Assembly: GCA_963821755.1 (NCBI GenBank)
Contig: CAWGEX010000002.1
Coordinates: 806,001 to 870,000, forward strand
Source: Bog-473 sp963821755
GTDB lineage: Bacteria; Actinomycetota; Acidimicrobiia; Acidimicrobiales; RAAP-2
Length of the DNA: 64,000 bases
Direction: 5' to 3'
Both the position numbers and the translations under genes were made by a program. The notes beneath the pieces are model-generated. The model did not search any database. It was not told the DNA's origin and worked only from the letters and a program-made list of their open reading frames with translations. Of this stretch, positions 9,456 to 18,992 are shown in pieces; positions within the stretch are counted from its first letter, which is position 1, and every line of letters starts with the position of its first letter.

Positions 9456-10451
9456 ATGCAAATAGCCGGCACGGATGCGATCACTCCCGGGCGAGTCGAG
9501 GTGGTTGGACCGTCGCTGATGCTGGACCTGTCGTGGTGCATACACGGTGCCTATTCGAGCTACCTGCGAGAAGCCCACCCGATTCTTGACACCCTGTATG
9601 GCCAAAACGACGATCTCCGTTCTCGAGTTCAGAACTTCTGGTCGGACGGAATGAATTGCTTTGCGGAAGCCGAGGTATTGGCTCATCATGCCGACGCCCT
9701 CGAGGCCACAGACTTTTCGATCTTGAGGCCTCGCCTTGAAGCGGCGTTGGCTACCGTTCCCCTGGATCTCACTTTGGAGTCGGAGACTCCAAAAGACCGT
9801 TCGAAAATTCTGAATCGCCTGGTGCAGCTTCAGCGGTCCGATGAACTTCGGCGGAAGTACTTCGACCTGCTGGAGGCATTGTGGTTCCCCATAGCGACGT
9901 GGTGGGAGACGGTGGGAGTTTCCTCAGTGGAGTCGTCCGTATCGGATGTCCGCAGATCGCTCGAGCGAGGAGCGAAGTGGCATCAGATCGTGACAAACGA
10001 GTGTGAAACGCTCGTCCAGCATTTGCCTGAGATTATTGGCCGGAACGAGAATGGGCATCCGCTGGTCCTTGCCGGCTGCGCCTTGTTCGGTAGGGGGCTC
10101 TATCTCGAGCTTCCTGGTTGTACGTTGGTCGGATTTGCAGCACATGGCGCGGTGCAGGCGGCTCGCGGTCGGACCGAACATGTTGTACGTCCCCTTCGGG
10201 CACTCGCCGATCCGACTCGGCTTGCGATCTTCGAGTACCTCACAACCAGTAGGGCTGGGGTGACCGACATTGCCCAAGCATTTGCCCTCTCACAGCCAAC
10301 GGTCAGCGCCCACGTCAAACGATTGCGTGACGCTGGACTCGTTACGGCAGAACGACGCGGTAATCGGATGGAGCTATCCGTAGACTCATCAGCGGCAGAA
10401 ACGTTGGCGAACGACTTGAGCGGATTGTTGACCAGACAACTCGATGGATGA
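9456..10451 (+). CDS. ArsR-family regulator with long N-terminal domain
   Basis: 331-aa protein whose last ~90 residues are an ArsR winged HTH: VRPLRALADPTRLAIFEYL, then GVTDIAQAFALSQPTVSAHV and LRDAGLVTAERRGNRMEL. The first ~240 residues match the DUF5937-like helical domain seen before ArsR HTHs in actinobacteria only in general character; I do not recognise it firmly. The TTG at 9417 extends the frame, but it is the -35 box, so the ATG at 9456 is preferred. The gene has visibly lower GC than its surroundings, a possible sign of transfer. Confidence 0.8.
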   Translation: MQIAGTDAITPGRVEVVGPSLMLDLSWCIHGAYSSYLREAHPILDTLYGQNDDLRSRVQNFWSDGMNCFAEAEVLAHHADALEATDFSILRPRLEAALATVPLDLTLESETPKDRSKILNRLVQLQRSDELRRKYFDLLEALWFPIATWWETVGVSSVESSVSDVRRSLERGAKWHQIVTNECETLVQHLPEIIGRNENGHPLVLAGCALFGRGLYLELPGCTLVGFAAHGAVQAARGRTEHVVRPLRALADPTRLAIFEYLTTSRAGVTDIAQAFALSQPTVSAHVKRLRDAGLVTAERRGNRMELSVDSSAAETLANDLSGLLTRQLDG

Positions 10452-10569
10452 AGGCCGACCGAGCAGCCGCGATAAAGATCAACTTCCATCGCATTCCATG
10501 CACGGCTGCCGACGTGGAGACTCACGCACTCCTCCACACCAAGGCGGCCACCAAGCCGTCAGTTCTAGG

Positions 10570-10653
10570 GATTCCACTTTCAAGCCTGTGACCTGGAGTT
10601 CCCGGTGGAGATGAAGGGACTCGAACCCTCGGCCTCTACATTGCGAACGTACG
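10570..10653 (-). repeat. Partial tRNA-Ala (3' half) in an att-like repeat, copy 1
   Basis: Bases 10604-10651 match the 3' half of the intact tRNA-Ala at 29.8 kb with 3 mismatches in 48 (T-arm, variable region, anticodon arm including loop TTCGCAA); the 5' half is missing. Two mismatches are compensatory in the T stem, so the sequence derives from another functional tRNA-Ala. The flank 10570-10603 resembles the flank of copy 2 (20780-20816), so the repeat is longer than the tRNA part. Interpreted as an attachment-site remnant. Confidence 0.7.
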
Positions 10654-10710
10654 GTTCTCAGCGTTTTGACCAGGCCCTTTCCGGGGACTTTCTTCGTAGT
10701 GGCGTTTCGA

Positions 10711-10770
10711 CCCCTCAGGTTCCCTCACGATCCCTCCCCTTCCCTATCGATATGGTCACGTAAGGTCACG
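10711..10770. repeat. 10-bp-period direct repeats near tRNA-like copy
   Basis: At 10711-10750 four consecutive 10-mers begin with CCCCT or TCCCT; at 10751-10770 follow TATGGTCACG and TAAGGTCACG. The strict one-turn spacing beside an att-like sequence resembles integrase arm sites. Inference only. Confidence 0.4.
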
Positions 10771-10844
10771 CTGGGACACAGTCGGGACGTGTCCACGGAT
10801 CGGTACCCGCGTCCGATCGGAAGGCTCTTGCAATACGCTGACAC

Positions 10845-10884
10845 CCGGTGGCGGTCCGCACGCCTCACGCTTTTCAGATCGGAA
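10845..10884. repeat. Dispersed intergenic repeat, copy A
   Basis: Contains CTCACGCTTTTCAGATCGGA, matching the core (GTGACCTCACGCTYTTCAGGTCGGAT) of copies B (12944), C (17842) and D (18799). The most diverged copy. Confidence 0.5.
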
Positions 10885-11076
10885 TGCAGGGAGAATGGTC
10901 TCTGACGTCGGACCGGCTAGATCAGCCAAGACGCCAGGTAGATCCCAGCAATTTGGCTGACCATCTTTTCGTTGTTGAACGCAGACACATAGGACGCCAA
11001 GACCTCGAGGGTACCGAGAACGGCATGCGCACGTGGATTGGCGCTTTCCCGTGCACACGGACCCGCCATCTCGTGA

Positions 11077-12810
11077 CTACTTGCCCGGAAGGGCAAAGGA
11101 TCGGGGTGCGCGACCAGTACCTCGGCTGCTCACTCCGACGACATCCAGCCGCTCGTCGGCGAGGAGTGTTTGGGCGAGCCGAATCGCGATGGAGCCCTCT
11201 CCGACCGCGGAAGCCACACGCTTGACCGAAGAGCGTCTCACGTCGCCAGCCGCGAACACACCGGGCATGCTGGTCTCGAGTGAGTGGGGTCGGCGTTCAA
11301 GCGACCAGTTGAAGTCGTCGGACAACTCTTCGCCGGTAAGTAGGAACCCATTCGGGTCTCTGGCGATATCCGGAGGCAGCCAATCGGTGTGGGGGTCGGC
11401 GCCGATCAACACGAACAGTGCGTCGGCAACGACCGTCTCTTGTTCGCCAGCGCCTTTCTCGTGCAGCACCAACTGCTGGAGACGGCCTTCACCATTTCCA
11501 CCGACCACGTCGGTGCAGGTACGCACATCGATGTTCGGCGTGGCCTCGATCTCTTGGATGAGGTAATGCGACATCCCCGCCTGGAGCGACTGCGCACGCA
11601 CGACGAGAGTGACCCGCCTCGCGTACCGCGCGAGGTGCAGAATCGCCTGGCCGGCTGAGTTTCCTCCACCAACAACGTAGGCGTCCTTACCGCTTAGCGC
11701 AGGAGCCTCGGAGACCGGCCCGCCGTAGAACACGCCCGCGCCAGTCAATGCCTCCAGAGCGGGAACACCTAAGCGCCGGTAGGTCGCGCCGATTGTCAGG
11801 ACAACCGTTCTGGCCGTCACACGTCGCTTGTCCGCAAGCGAGATGCTCAGGAGATCCCTTGAGCGAGCGAGGGCGATCACTCGATGCATGAACACGAAGG
11901 TCGCTCCGAAGACGGAGGCCTGCTCGTAGGCCTGTTCGGCAAGCCGGCTGCCGCTCACGCCTTTCGGGAAGCCCAAATAGTTGCGTATCAGTGAGCTCGA
12001 TCTGACTTGTCCACCAATTCCACCCTCATCGAGCACGAGGACGCGCAGGCCTTCGGAGGAACCGTAGACGGCTGCGGACAGTCCCGCCGGCCCGGCACCC
12101 ACGATGACGACGTCATAGATGTCCTCGTCGAAGTCGCTCGTGGCCCCTGCAGCCTCCGCGATTTCCGTATTGGAGGGGTCGCTCAGGACCCGGCCATCGG
12201 GAAGGACCATGATCGGCAGCTTGGCCTCGGGCCCTGCCTTGGCGAGCAGCTCGCGCCCCTCATCGGAGTCCGCCAGGCAGAAGGTGTGCGAAGCCGCGCA
12301 GCGCTCGAAGGTTTCCCTGAGCTCATATGCCCTGCCCGACCAGGACTCGCCGACAATGTGAATGGTGTGCGGCACGGTACGTCGTTCGGTCGCCCATTCG
12401 AGGAGAAAACTTGAAATGGCCTCGTGGAAGACTTCATCGGGCGGTCCTGCAGGCCTGACCGCGTAGTAATGAACGCGCCCCAACGCGATCAAGGCTCGGA
12501 TCTCATTCGCACTTGACTTGTCTGCCCAGACGTCCGACGGAACCAGCAGCGCGCACTTCGCGTGCGGGTGCAATTCACGCACATGTACGAGGAGACCATC
12601 GTTAGCGGTAACCGAAGCGGTGTTGGCGGCAAGTACCAGCGCCATCTCTTCACCGCGGTCCGCCAGCTCAGTCAGTCTGAGCAGCGCCTGGCCCGGATCC
12701 ACGAGGCATTCGACGCGATAGTCATGAGAGTACCGCTGGGTTAGCTGACTCTCGAGTATGCCGAGCGTTTCTTGATCCTCGTCCACGGCGAGCACGACTG
12801 GAAACGCCAT
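11077..12810 (-). CDS. Receiver/thioredoxin-like/thioredoxin-reductase-like fusion flavoprotein
   Basis: 577-aa three-module protein. Residues 1-140 are a response-regulator receiver (VVLAVDEDQETL), but the phosphoacceptor Asp strand reads LVLAANTAS, so the Asp is missing. Residues ~145-225 look like a thioredoxin/glutaredoxin fold without CxxC. From ~235 a TrxR-like flavoprotein follows: GAGPAGL at 238-244 (FAD), VVGGGNSAG (NAD(P)H), and a C-terminal GVFAAGDVR FAD motif. The CxxC of true thioredoxin reductases is absent. Start: ATG at 12810 after AAGGG; three in-frame GTGs precede it. Described in actinobacteria as receiver-modulated FAD-dependent oxidoreductase; the substrate is unknown. 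Confidence 0.85.
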   Translation of the reverse strand: MAFPVVLAVDEDQETLGILESQLTQRYSHDYRVECLVDPGQALLRLTELADRGEEMALVLAANTASVTANDGLLVHVRELHPHAKCALLVPSDVWADKSSANEIRALIALGRVHYYAVRPAGPPDEVFHEAISSFLLEWATERRTVPHTIHIVGESWSGRAYELRETFERCAASHTFCLADSDEGRELLAKAGPEAKLPIMVLPDGRVLSDPSNTEIAEAAGATSDFDEDIYDVVIVGAGPAGLSAAVYGSSEGLRVLVLDEGGIGGQVRSSSLIRNYLGFPKGVSGSRLAEQAYEQASVFGATFVFMHRVIALARSRDLLSISLADKRRVTARTVVLTIGATYRRLGVPALEALTGAGVFYGGPVSEAPALSGKDAYVVGGGNSAGQAILHLARYARRVTLVVRAQSLQAGMSHYLIQEIEATPNIDVRTCTDVVGGNGEGRLQQLVLHEKGAGEQETVVADALFVLIGADPHTDWLPPDIARDPNGFLLTGEELSDDFNWSLERRPHSLETSMPGVFAAGDVRRSSVKRVASAVGEGSIAIRLAQTLLADERLDVVGVSSRGTGRAPRSFALPGK

Positions 12811-12821
12811 CACCACCACCC

Positions 12822-12861
12822 TTGTATCTCAGGTCTTGTAGAATTGAGGTGGCTGATACAA
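12822..12861. promoter_or_regulatory. Inverted repeat upstream of flavoprotein fusion gene
   Basis: TTGTATC (12822-12828) and GATACAA (12855-12861) form an inverted pair. The longer word TGATACAACA occurs at 12854-12863 and again at 12920-12929, 66 bases away. Position just ahead of the minus-strand start at 12810 suggests a regulator site; the regulator is unknown. Confidence 0.4.
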
Positions 12862-12943
12862 CATCACTTTCGAGCGCATCCCAGCAGGACCATCAGCTCA
12901 GCTCCTTCGTGACCCATCCTGATACAACACGACAAGGGCACTT

Positions 12944-12986
12944 CCGGTGCGTCGATCCGGTGACCTCACGCTCTTCACGTCGGATC
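12944..12986. repeat. Dispersed intergenic repeat, copy B
   Basis: CCGGTGCGTCGATCCGGTGA followed by CCTCACGCTCTTCACGTCGG ATC. Shares the CGTCGATC block and the ACGCTYTTCA core with copies C and D. Lies between the flavoprotein fusion gene and the end of the FAD oxidase gene. Confidence 0.55.
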
Positions 12987-13027
12987 CGATGATGTGACCA
13001 CTTCGTCCAGCGCGTGGCTTTGCAGCA

Positions 13028-14449
13028 TCAACCTCCGGCGGGCACGATGTTTTGGTTGAGGTGGAACAGGTTGGTGGGGTCGTAACGCTGCTTGACTCGT
13101 GCCAGCCGGTCGTAGTTGCCGAGGTAGGAGGCCCGAACGCGGTCGGTCCCCTCGTCCATCATGAAGTTGATGTACGCACCGCCGGCGGACGTTGGATGGA
13201 GGTCCTCCCAATACCGCTTGGCCCAGTCGGTGATCAGCCCCGCGTTCTGAGGATCGGGATCGACGCCGACGATGACGCCCGCCCATCCCCCGTCGCGGTA
13301 GGCGAAAGCGGTGGCGTCCTCGGCGATACGGGTTGCCGCGCCGTCGATCGGATACATGTGCATCGTCGAGTGCCCGGTCGGCAGCATCCGCCCGTGCTTG
13401 ACGTGCACGTCGATCGCCTCGTCGCTGATGGTGCGGAAGAAGTCCGCCCGCCAATACCACTGGAGACCCGCCGGGTAGAGGGCGTCGAATGCACTCTGGA
13501 GGGCAGGAAAGGGCATCTCGCCCAGGCCAACGAGCAGCGGTGAGCCGAACTCACGGATCGGGGTCAGCACGGCGTCGGCACGATCGTGGGATCCCGTGTA
13601 GCACCACACGATGGCGCAAGCCTTGCGACCCCACAGCTCCTCGGGGAAGGGCGGCGCGGGAGGGATCGTGATGAGCCCGATCCAGCCGCTCAGTTCCTCT
13701 GGGAGCGCAGGCAAGATCTCTCGATACCAGCGCATCACCGCGGGAGTGTCCTCGAGGTCGTAGAGGACCGGCCCGCCGATGACAGTGCCCTTTTCGCCGA
13801 TGGGATGACAGTCGAACGTGAAGGATGTGACGACCCCGAAGTTCCCGCCACCGCCGCGGAGCGCCCAGTACAGATCGGGGTGCGAGTCGGCGCTGGCGGT
13901 CGCGAGCTGGCCGTCGGCGAGGACGACCTCCGCTGAGCGAAGGTTGTCGACCGTGAGGCCGAAGCGACGCGTGAGGTAGCCGATCCCGCCGCCGAGCGTG
14001 AGGCCACCGACTCCTGTCGATGAGAGGAAGCCGCATGGTGTGGCCATGCCGTGCTCCCCGGTCGCCCGATCGACGTCGTTCCACGTGCAGCCGCCGGCCA
14101 CCTGCACGGTGCGGGCCTTGGGGTCGACCGTCACCGCGCGCATCGGAGACAGATCCACGACGAGGGCGTCGTCCCAGACGCCGAGCCCGCCCGCGCTGTG
14201 GCCGCCCCCACGGATGGCCAGGTCGACCCCGTGCTCGGCGGCGAAGCGGACGCACGCGGCCACGTCGCTCGAACCCTGGCAAAGAGCCAGGGCGGCAGGC
14301 CGGCGATCGATCATTCCGTTGTAGACGGCTCGGGCCTCGTCGTACCCGGGGTCCTCGGGGGTCACGAGCGGCCGTTCCAGGCTTGCTGAGAGCTTGTCGT
14401 ACGGGACGGCTTCGCGCCGATTGCCGGTGGTAGTGCTTGTCTGGGCCAC
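13028..14449 (-). CDS. FAD-linked oxidase (BBE-like, VAO family)
   Basis: 473-aa flavin oxidase with an FAD_binding_4 domain and C-terminal berberine-bridge (BBE) segment (YDPTNLFHLNQNI). RGGGHSAGG puts the histidyl-FAD residue at His84. The second covalent anchor of bicovalent members (Cys in GxCPxxG) is absent: this protein has GFLSSTGVGGLTLGGG. It should therefore be monocovalent. GTG start at 14449 with GAGGAG six bases upstream. Such enzymes oxidise alcohols, sugars or alkaloid-like compounds with oxygen or another acceptor. Flanked by repeat copy B and the BTAD regulator, which is co-directional and may control it. Confidence 0.85.
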   Translation of the reverse strand: MAQTSTTTGNRREAVPYDKLSASLERPLVTPEDPGYDEARAVYNGMIDRRPAALALCQGSSDVAACVRFAAEHGVDLAIRGGGHSAGGLGVWDDALVVDLSPMRAVTVDPKARTVQVAGGCTWNDVDRATGEHGMATPCGFLSSTGVGGLTLGGGIGYLTRRFGLTVDNLRSAEVVLADGQLATASADSHPDLYWALRGGGGNFGVVTSFTFDCHPIGEKGTVIGGPVLYDLEDTPAVMRWYREILPALPEELSGWIGLITIPPAPPFPEELWGRKACAIVWCYTGSHDRADAVLTPIREFGSPLLVGLGEMPFPALQSAFDALYPAGLQWYWRADFFRTISDEAIDVHVKHGRMLPTGHSTMHMYPIDGAATRIAEDATAFAYRDGGWAGVIVGVDPDPQNAGLITDWAKRYWEDLHPTSAGGAYINFMMDEGTDRVRASYLGNYDRLARVKQRYDPTNLFHLNQNIVPAGG

Positions 14450-14503
14450 GGTGGTCTCCTCGCGTCTGGCCGTCTGCGGGTGGGCGGCTCCTTGCGTAGG
14501 ACT

Positions 14504-17500
14504 CTAAGAAGGAAGCGTTCGCCGAGCGTTCGGCTCAGAGATCAGCGGCCCCGGGGGACCGGAACGCTCCATGGTCGGGAGATCGGCCAGGCACCGCGAC
14601 TCGAGTGCCTGGCTCCCGTGCTCGCGGGCGAGCTCGTAGGCCCGTCGGAGGAGGGAGTCGGCCGCCGGCCCCTCCTCGAGCGCAGCGCGGCACCGCAATA
14701 CTTCGGGTAGCCACCAGCGCTCGTTGCGCTGCTGCGCATCGACGGTGGCCCCGTCCAGAACGGCCGTAGCCTCCTCGCGCCGCCCGACCGCGTCGAGGGT
14801 CGACGAGAGGAGACAAAGCCAGTAGGGCATCCTGGCGAACGAGCCGAGAGACCGCAGGCGGCTGATGCCGTCGCGCACCCGGGTCACGCCCACCTCGCCG
14901 CCCACGGACCAGCCCTCGAGGATGAGCGCCCACTCCCCGTAGTAGGCGAACTCGTAGCGCCGGCACAGACCATCGAGCTCGGCAATCGCCGCTGCGAGAG
15001 CGTCTGGGTTCCCGGAGAGTTGCGCCGTGATTGCAGCGTATGCGAGGGCCACGGCAACGCTGTAGGGATGGTCGGCGGCGCGGGCCCGGCTGAGGGCATC
15101 GGCGGCACGCGCCGCTGCCCCGTCCTCGTCTCCGAGAAGCCAGTGGGCGTGTGCCGACCACCCCTGGCTGTGCACGTCGAGGCGGGTCCCGACAAGGAGG
15201 GAGACGTTCGCGGGCGAGAGCTCGATGGCCAGGTCGAAGTGCTCCGCGGCAGTGGCTGGGTACCCCAGGGACAAGACGGAGCCCGCGAAGGCGAAATGGG
15301 CCTGGGCGGCGAGCTCGGCGTCGCTGCCGGCGAGCGCGAGGGCCCGGTCGAGCGACCTCGTACGACTGATCGGTGTTCCCTTGGACGAAGCGGGTCCCGA
15401 AGAGCGCAACCAGACTTCGGACGAGGATCGGCGTCTGCCCGAGCCGCTCGGCGAGGAGCACCGTCTTCTCGAGTGTCGTTTGGGTCACCGGCGAGGCGTA
15501 ACCGTAGAGCGCGTTCGACGGCGCCGACATGGACTGGAGGATCTCAAGTTCCCGGGCGTCCCGATCGCGACCCTCGGGCTCAGCGTCGATGAGCTCGAGA
15601 CATCGTCGATAGAGCCGGACGGCCTCGGCGTTGGCGAACAGCGAGGTCGCTGCCTCGGCGGCCTTCTGCAGGTAGACGAGGGCCCGGTCGGGCCGGCCGC
15701 CCCGGTCGTACTGCTCGGCGAGCGCCGCTGCCACTGTGTCCAAGTGGTCGGCGTGGATGACTTCGAGAGCCTCTGCCACGTTGCGGTGCAAAAGCCAGCG
15801 GCGGGCTGGGGACACCGCGCCGTACGCCGCGTCACGCATGAGGTCGTGGGAGAAGTCGTAGCCGTTTGTCGACTCGCGTACGATCCGTAGGCGCCAGAGC
15901 TCGTCGACCGCTTGCACGAGGGCGTCCGTATCGAGTTCTGCCGCCTCGCTCAGCAAGTCGAGACTGAAGTTCCTCCCTACCGCCGCGGCGATGCCCGCCA
16001 CCTCCTGTGCGGTGGGCGAGGCCCGCTCGAGGCGCCGTCGCAGGATGGCGTCGAGGTCGGATGCTCGAAGGGGTGCGGGCGAGGTGGCAGGATCGGTCAG
16101 GGAGCGCGCCGCTTCGAGCACGAACAGCGGATACCCGCCCGTCGCGGCCTGCAGAAGTTCCTCTTCTTCGGCACCGAGCTCTCGGCCGAGAAGTGCTGTA
16201 GCAAGCTCACCGGTGCCGGCGACGTCCAAAGGTGCGAGCTCGACATCGGCGACCAAGCCGGCCGACCGCAGCCCGCGTAGGGCCGCGACCACCTCGCGAT
16301 TGCGCTCGAGTTCGTCGAGGCGAGTGCTGCCGGCCACGAGGAGGCGTGCGTCTTTGGCGAATCCGAGCAGGAAGACGAGCCAGTCCATCGTCTCCTGATC
16401 GCACCAGTGCACGTCGTCAAGTACGAGCAGGATCGGGCGTCCTGGAGCGAGCACAGCGCGGGCAAGACCTTCGAAGAACCGATGTCGCTGCCAGGCATCG
16501 ACCGTGGGCCGCACGTCGGGAGACTCGGTCCGCACCTGCCGCTGCCCGGGTTCGCTCGGAACAACGTTCGGGACCAGGCGAGCAACCTCCTCTCGCCACA
16601 AGGGGTCCAATCCCTCGACGGCTGGTCGGAATTCGGAGTTCCGCACCCAGTCGGCCACCGGGGCGAACGCCAGCCGCCCGGACTGGCTGAAACAGCGGGT
16701 GGTCGCCACGGCCGCGCCCTCGGACGCGGCGATCGTGGCGAGCTCAACCAGGAGGCGGCTCTTCCCTACCCCGGGCTCTCCCGAGACCAGCGCCATCCCG
16801 GGCTGTCCACCGATTGCCGCACGCCATCGTTCGACGAGAACGTCAAGTTCTTTGCCCCGCGCCACCAGCCCGGACCAGGCGATCGAGTTCACGGTCTCTG
16901 TCGTTACACCGCGACGATCTGCCGCACCACCGGGCCGGTCGAGCAGCCTGTCCACGAGCTCGGTCGTTTCACGACCGGGGTGGACACCGAGCTCCCGCTC
17001 CAGCACATCTGCGCAGCGGTGGAACGTGCTCACCGCGGCGGCCCGGTCCCCCCTGGCGAACTGGAGCGCCATGAGCGCGCGGTAGCCCACCTCCTCCAAC
17101 GGCTGGAGCTCCACGCGGCGGTACGCGAAGTCGAGGGCCGATGACTGTTGTCCCGACTTGTCGAGGAGGGCCACGACATCATCGCAGAGTTCGACGCATT
17201 TGCGCAGGAGCGGTCTTCGGTGCTCAAGCACCCAATCCTCGTAGGAACCCGGCATGAGATCGCCGCGATATTGCGCGATGGCAGCACCCGCATGGAGGAG
17301 GAATGCCTCGACGTCTCCGGCGGCCTTCGACCTCGAGGCCTCTTGACACTCGTGTTCGAACACCCGGACGTCCACGCGGCAGGTTGGGCGGTCGCACCAG
17401 GTCAAGGCGTTTGACTCCACCACGAGGGACGGCTCGTCACCAATCACGCCCCGGAGGTGGTGCAGCTCGCGTCGCAGATTCGTGCGGGCCTGGGCCTCAC

Positions 17501-17666
17501 TGGAGTCCGGCCAGAAGACGAATGCGAGGTGCTGCCGGGCTTGGGGTGTGCCAGCGTGCAGCACGAGGTAGGCCAAGAGGTCGAGCGATCGTGACGAGAG
17601 GGAACGGTCCTCAGCACGGGGACCGCCGCTGATTCGCTGTTCGCTGAGGAGGTGGACATCCAGCAT
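14504..17666 (-). CDS. BTAD/AAA/TPR transcriptional activator, frameshifted
   Basis: Large regulator of the SARP-LAL type: N-terminal winged-helix and BTAD domain (residues ~1-245), AAA ATPase with GEPGVGKS at 296-303 and VLDDVHW, then a TPR-like C-terminal half. The frame breaks at about 15357: DQSYEV should continue as LDRALALAGSDAELAAQ, one base further on, so one inserted base explains it. Without correction the first frame runs into Arg/Pro-rich nonsense. Corrected length about 1053 aa. ATG at 17666. Possible target: the co-directional FAD oxidase immediately downstream (55 bases). Confidence 0.8.
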
Positions 17667-17841
17667 GGCCGGCGCTGCCCTTTCTTCTGCCGGTCCTTCA
17701 GCCTATGAGGTCCCGACCTCCGTCGGCTTGCTCGGGGGCCGTCCGCTAGGTCCCGTGCCGAACCTTGGACTTGGCTGAGCGATGGTCCCTGTCCGAGCAT
17801 CGCCCGCGACGACGGGCCGAGGCGGTTACCGCGGAGCTGTA

Positions 17842-17890
17842 GGTGGTCGGGACCGACGTCGATCCGGTGGCCGCACGCTCTTCAGGCGGC
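17842..17890. repeat. Dispersed intergenic repeat, copy C
   Basis: Starts GGTGGTCGGGACCGACGTCG and continues with the ACGCTCTTCAGG core. It matches copy D (18799-18850) with about 40 of 48 positions identical, including 14 identical leading bases. Confidence 0.6.
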
Positions 17891-18009
17891 GAAGCTACGT
17901 TCGAAGTCTGTCGACGGGCGAGGACCGACAACGGTGCCTTCCTATTCACCGTTCAAACTGCTAAACCTTCAACCGTTGCCCGTTCTGCTCCGGGTTGCCG
18001 TCACTAATT

Positions 18010-18031
18010 CGGTGAGCGAACGGTGAGCGAA
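18010..18031. repeat. Perfect 11-bp tandem repeat
   Basis: CGGTGAGCGAA twice in direct succession, followed by CG. Located ~70-90 bases before the GNAT start. One of several one-turn direct repeats confined to the left part of the window. Confidence 0.6.
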
Positions 18032-18101
18032 CGTCGCCCTCTTACCCTCGGGATCACCTTCAGCTGTTTGCGAGGTGTGCTCGACCAAAGAGAGACCGAC
18101 G

Positions 18102-18692
18102 ATGACTCCGACGAGGATCAAGAACCAGGTCCGAAGGACCAACCCAGCTCCCTTTCGGGTCGCGGTGCTCGAGCGTGCCGATTCCGAGGCTTTGCTCGGC
18201 ATGCTTGGGCGCTGCTCGCCAACGTCGCTCTATCGTCGGTTCCACGGCGTCACGAACGGTGCTTTCTACGCGCAGCAGGTTCTGGCGGCCGCCGGAGGTC
18301 GAGATTCCTACGTTGCGTGGATTGGCAAGGAGTGCGTGGGCCTTGGCAATCTCCGCGTCTGCGACGACACGGCCGATGTCGGCGTGCTGGTCGAGGACGA
18401 CTGGCAACGCCGAGGTGTGGGCACTGCGCTGTTGATCGCGCTTGTGCGTCGAGTTGGCGAGTGTGGGTCGCATTTCTTGCGAGCGGATGTGCTTGAAGAA
18501 AACCGCTTTGCCCTGCAGGTGCTGGCTCGCCTCGGACCGGCGAATACTTCATTGGCTGCCGGGAGCTACACGACGTTGGTCGACCTGACGGTCGGAACGA
18601 CCCTTCGCCAGGTCCCAACTCAAGCAACTGGACCAGCGCAATCCCGTCCGTCCAACTATGCCAGAGGTTGCTTGGTAGGACTTGCGCAATGA
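18102..18692 (+). CDS. GNAT-family N-acetyltransferase
   Basis: 196-aa acetyltransferase. The acetyl-CoA loop is DDWQRRGVGTALL (Q/R-x-x-G-x-G/A type), preceded by the beta strand DVGVLVE and followed by LRADVLEENRFALQVLARLG, the usual motif-B region. The start segment SPTSLYRRFHGV resembles PAT-type protein acetyltransferase domains and similar GNATs. ATG at 18102 with AAAGAGAG upstream; the in-frame GTG at 18075 is less likely. Substrate unknown. Stands alone between repeats C and D. Confidence 0.8.
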   Translation: MTPTRIKNQVRRTNPAPFRVAVLERADSEALLGMLGRCSPTSLYRRFHGVTNGAFYAQQVLAAAGGRDSYVAWIGKECVGLGNLRVCDDTADVGVLVEDDWQRRGVGTALLIALVRRVGECGSHFLRADVLEENRFALQVLARLGPANTSLAAGSYTTLVDLTVGTTLRQVPTQATGPAQSRPSNYARGCLVGLAQ

Positions 18693-18798
18693 ACTCACCG
18701 CATTCACAAGCGATTCGATTGCTCCTCCGCGAAGTGAAGGCAGACTGCAGTTCCCTGAGGCGGCCTACTGGCAGACCTCCTCTCAACCGGGATTCTCC

Positions 18799-18850
18799 GG
18801 TGGTCGGGACCGGCGTCGATCAGGTGACCTGACGCTTTTCAGGTCGGATC
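18799..18850. repeat. Dispersed intergenic repeat, copy D
   Basis: GGTGGTCGGGACCGGCGTCG, then ATCAGG and a small hairpin, ACCTGA-CGCTTT-TCAGGT, then CGGATC. The best-preserved copy, and the only one where the core forms a clean stem. Confidence 0.6.
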
Positions 18851-18951
18851 TGCTGCAGTTTCGTTCTGATCCACTGACCGGCTGAAACTCGCACAAGTCC
18901 TAGTGATTAGTGCAATTGTGGTCTCCCGATAGTGCTTACTTCACCGGCCGT

Positions 18952-18992
18952 GTTTCGCCGTTTCGCGTTCGTGTGGGCACGCCGTGGGCACG
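18952..18992. repeat. Paired short direct repeats
   Basis: GTTTCGC at 18952-18958 and 18960-18966; GTGGGCACG at 18973-18981 and 18984-18992. The second pair has 11-bp spacing, as in the other arm-like repeats of the left region. Confidence 0.4.

Larger units (their letters stand above)
10452..11076. other. Gene-free stretch with mobile-element remnants
   Basis: 625 bases without a credible gene. Contents: the tRNA-Ala 3'-half copy with flank (10570-10653), 10-bp-period direct repeats (10711-10770), and copy A of the dispersed intergenic repeat (10845-10884). Confidence 0.5.
17667..18101. other. Gene-free stretch upstream of BTAD regulator and GNAT gene
   Basis: 435 bases between divergent genes. 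Holds repeat copy C (17842-17890) and a perfect 11-bp tandem repeat (18010-18031). No coding signal. Promoters for both neighbours must lie here but were not clear. Confidence 0.4.

Noticed and set aside
10845..18850. Integron attC array
   Set aside because: The four repeats lack the GTTRRRY/RYYYAAC core sites, gene orientation between them is mixed and no integron integrase is present.
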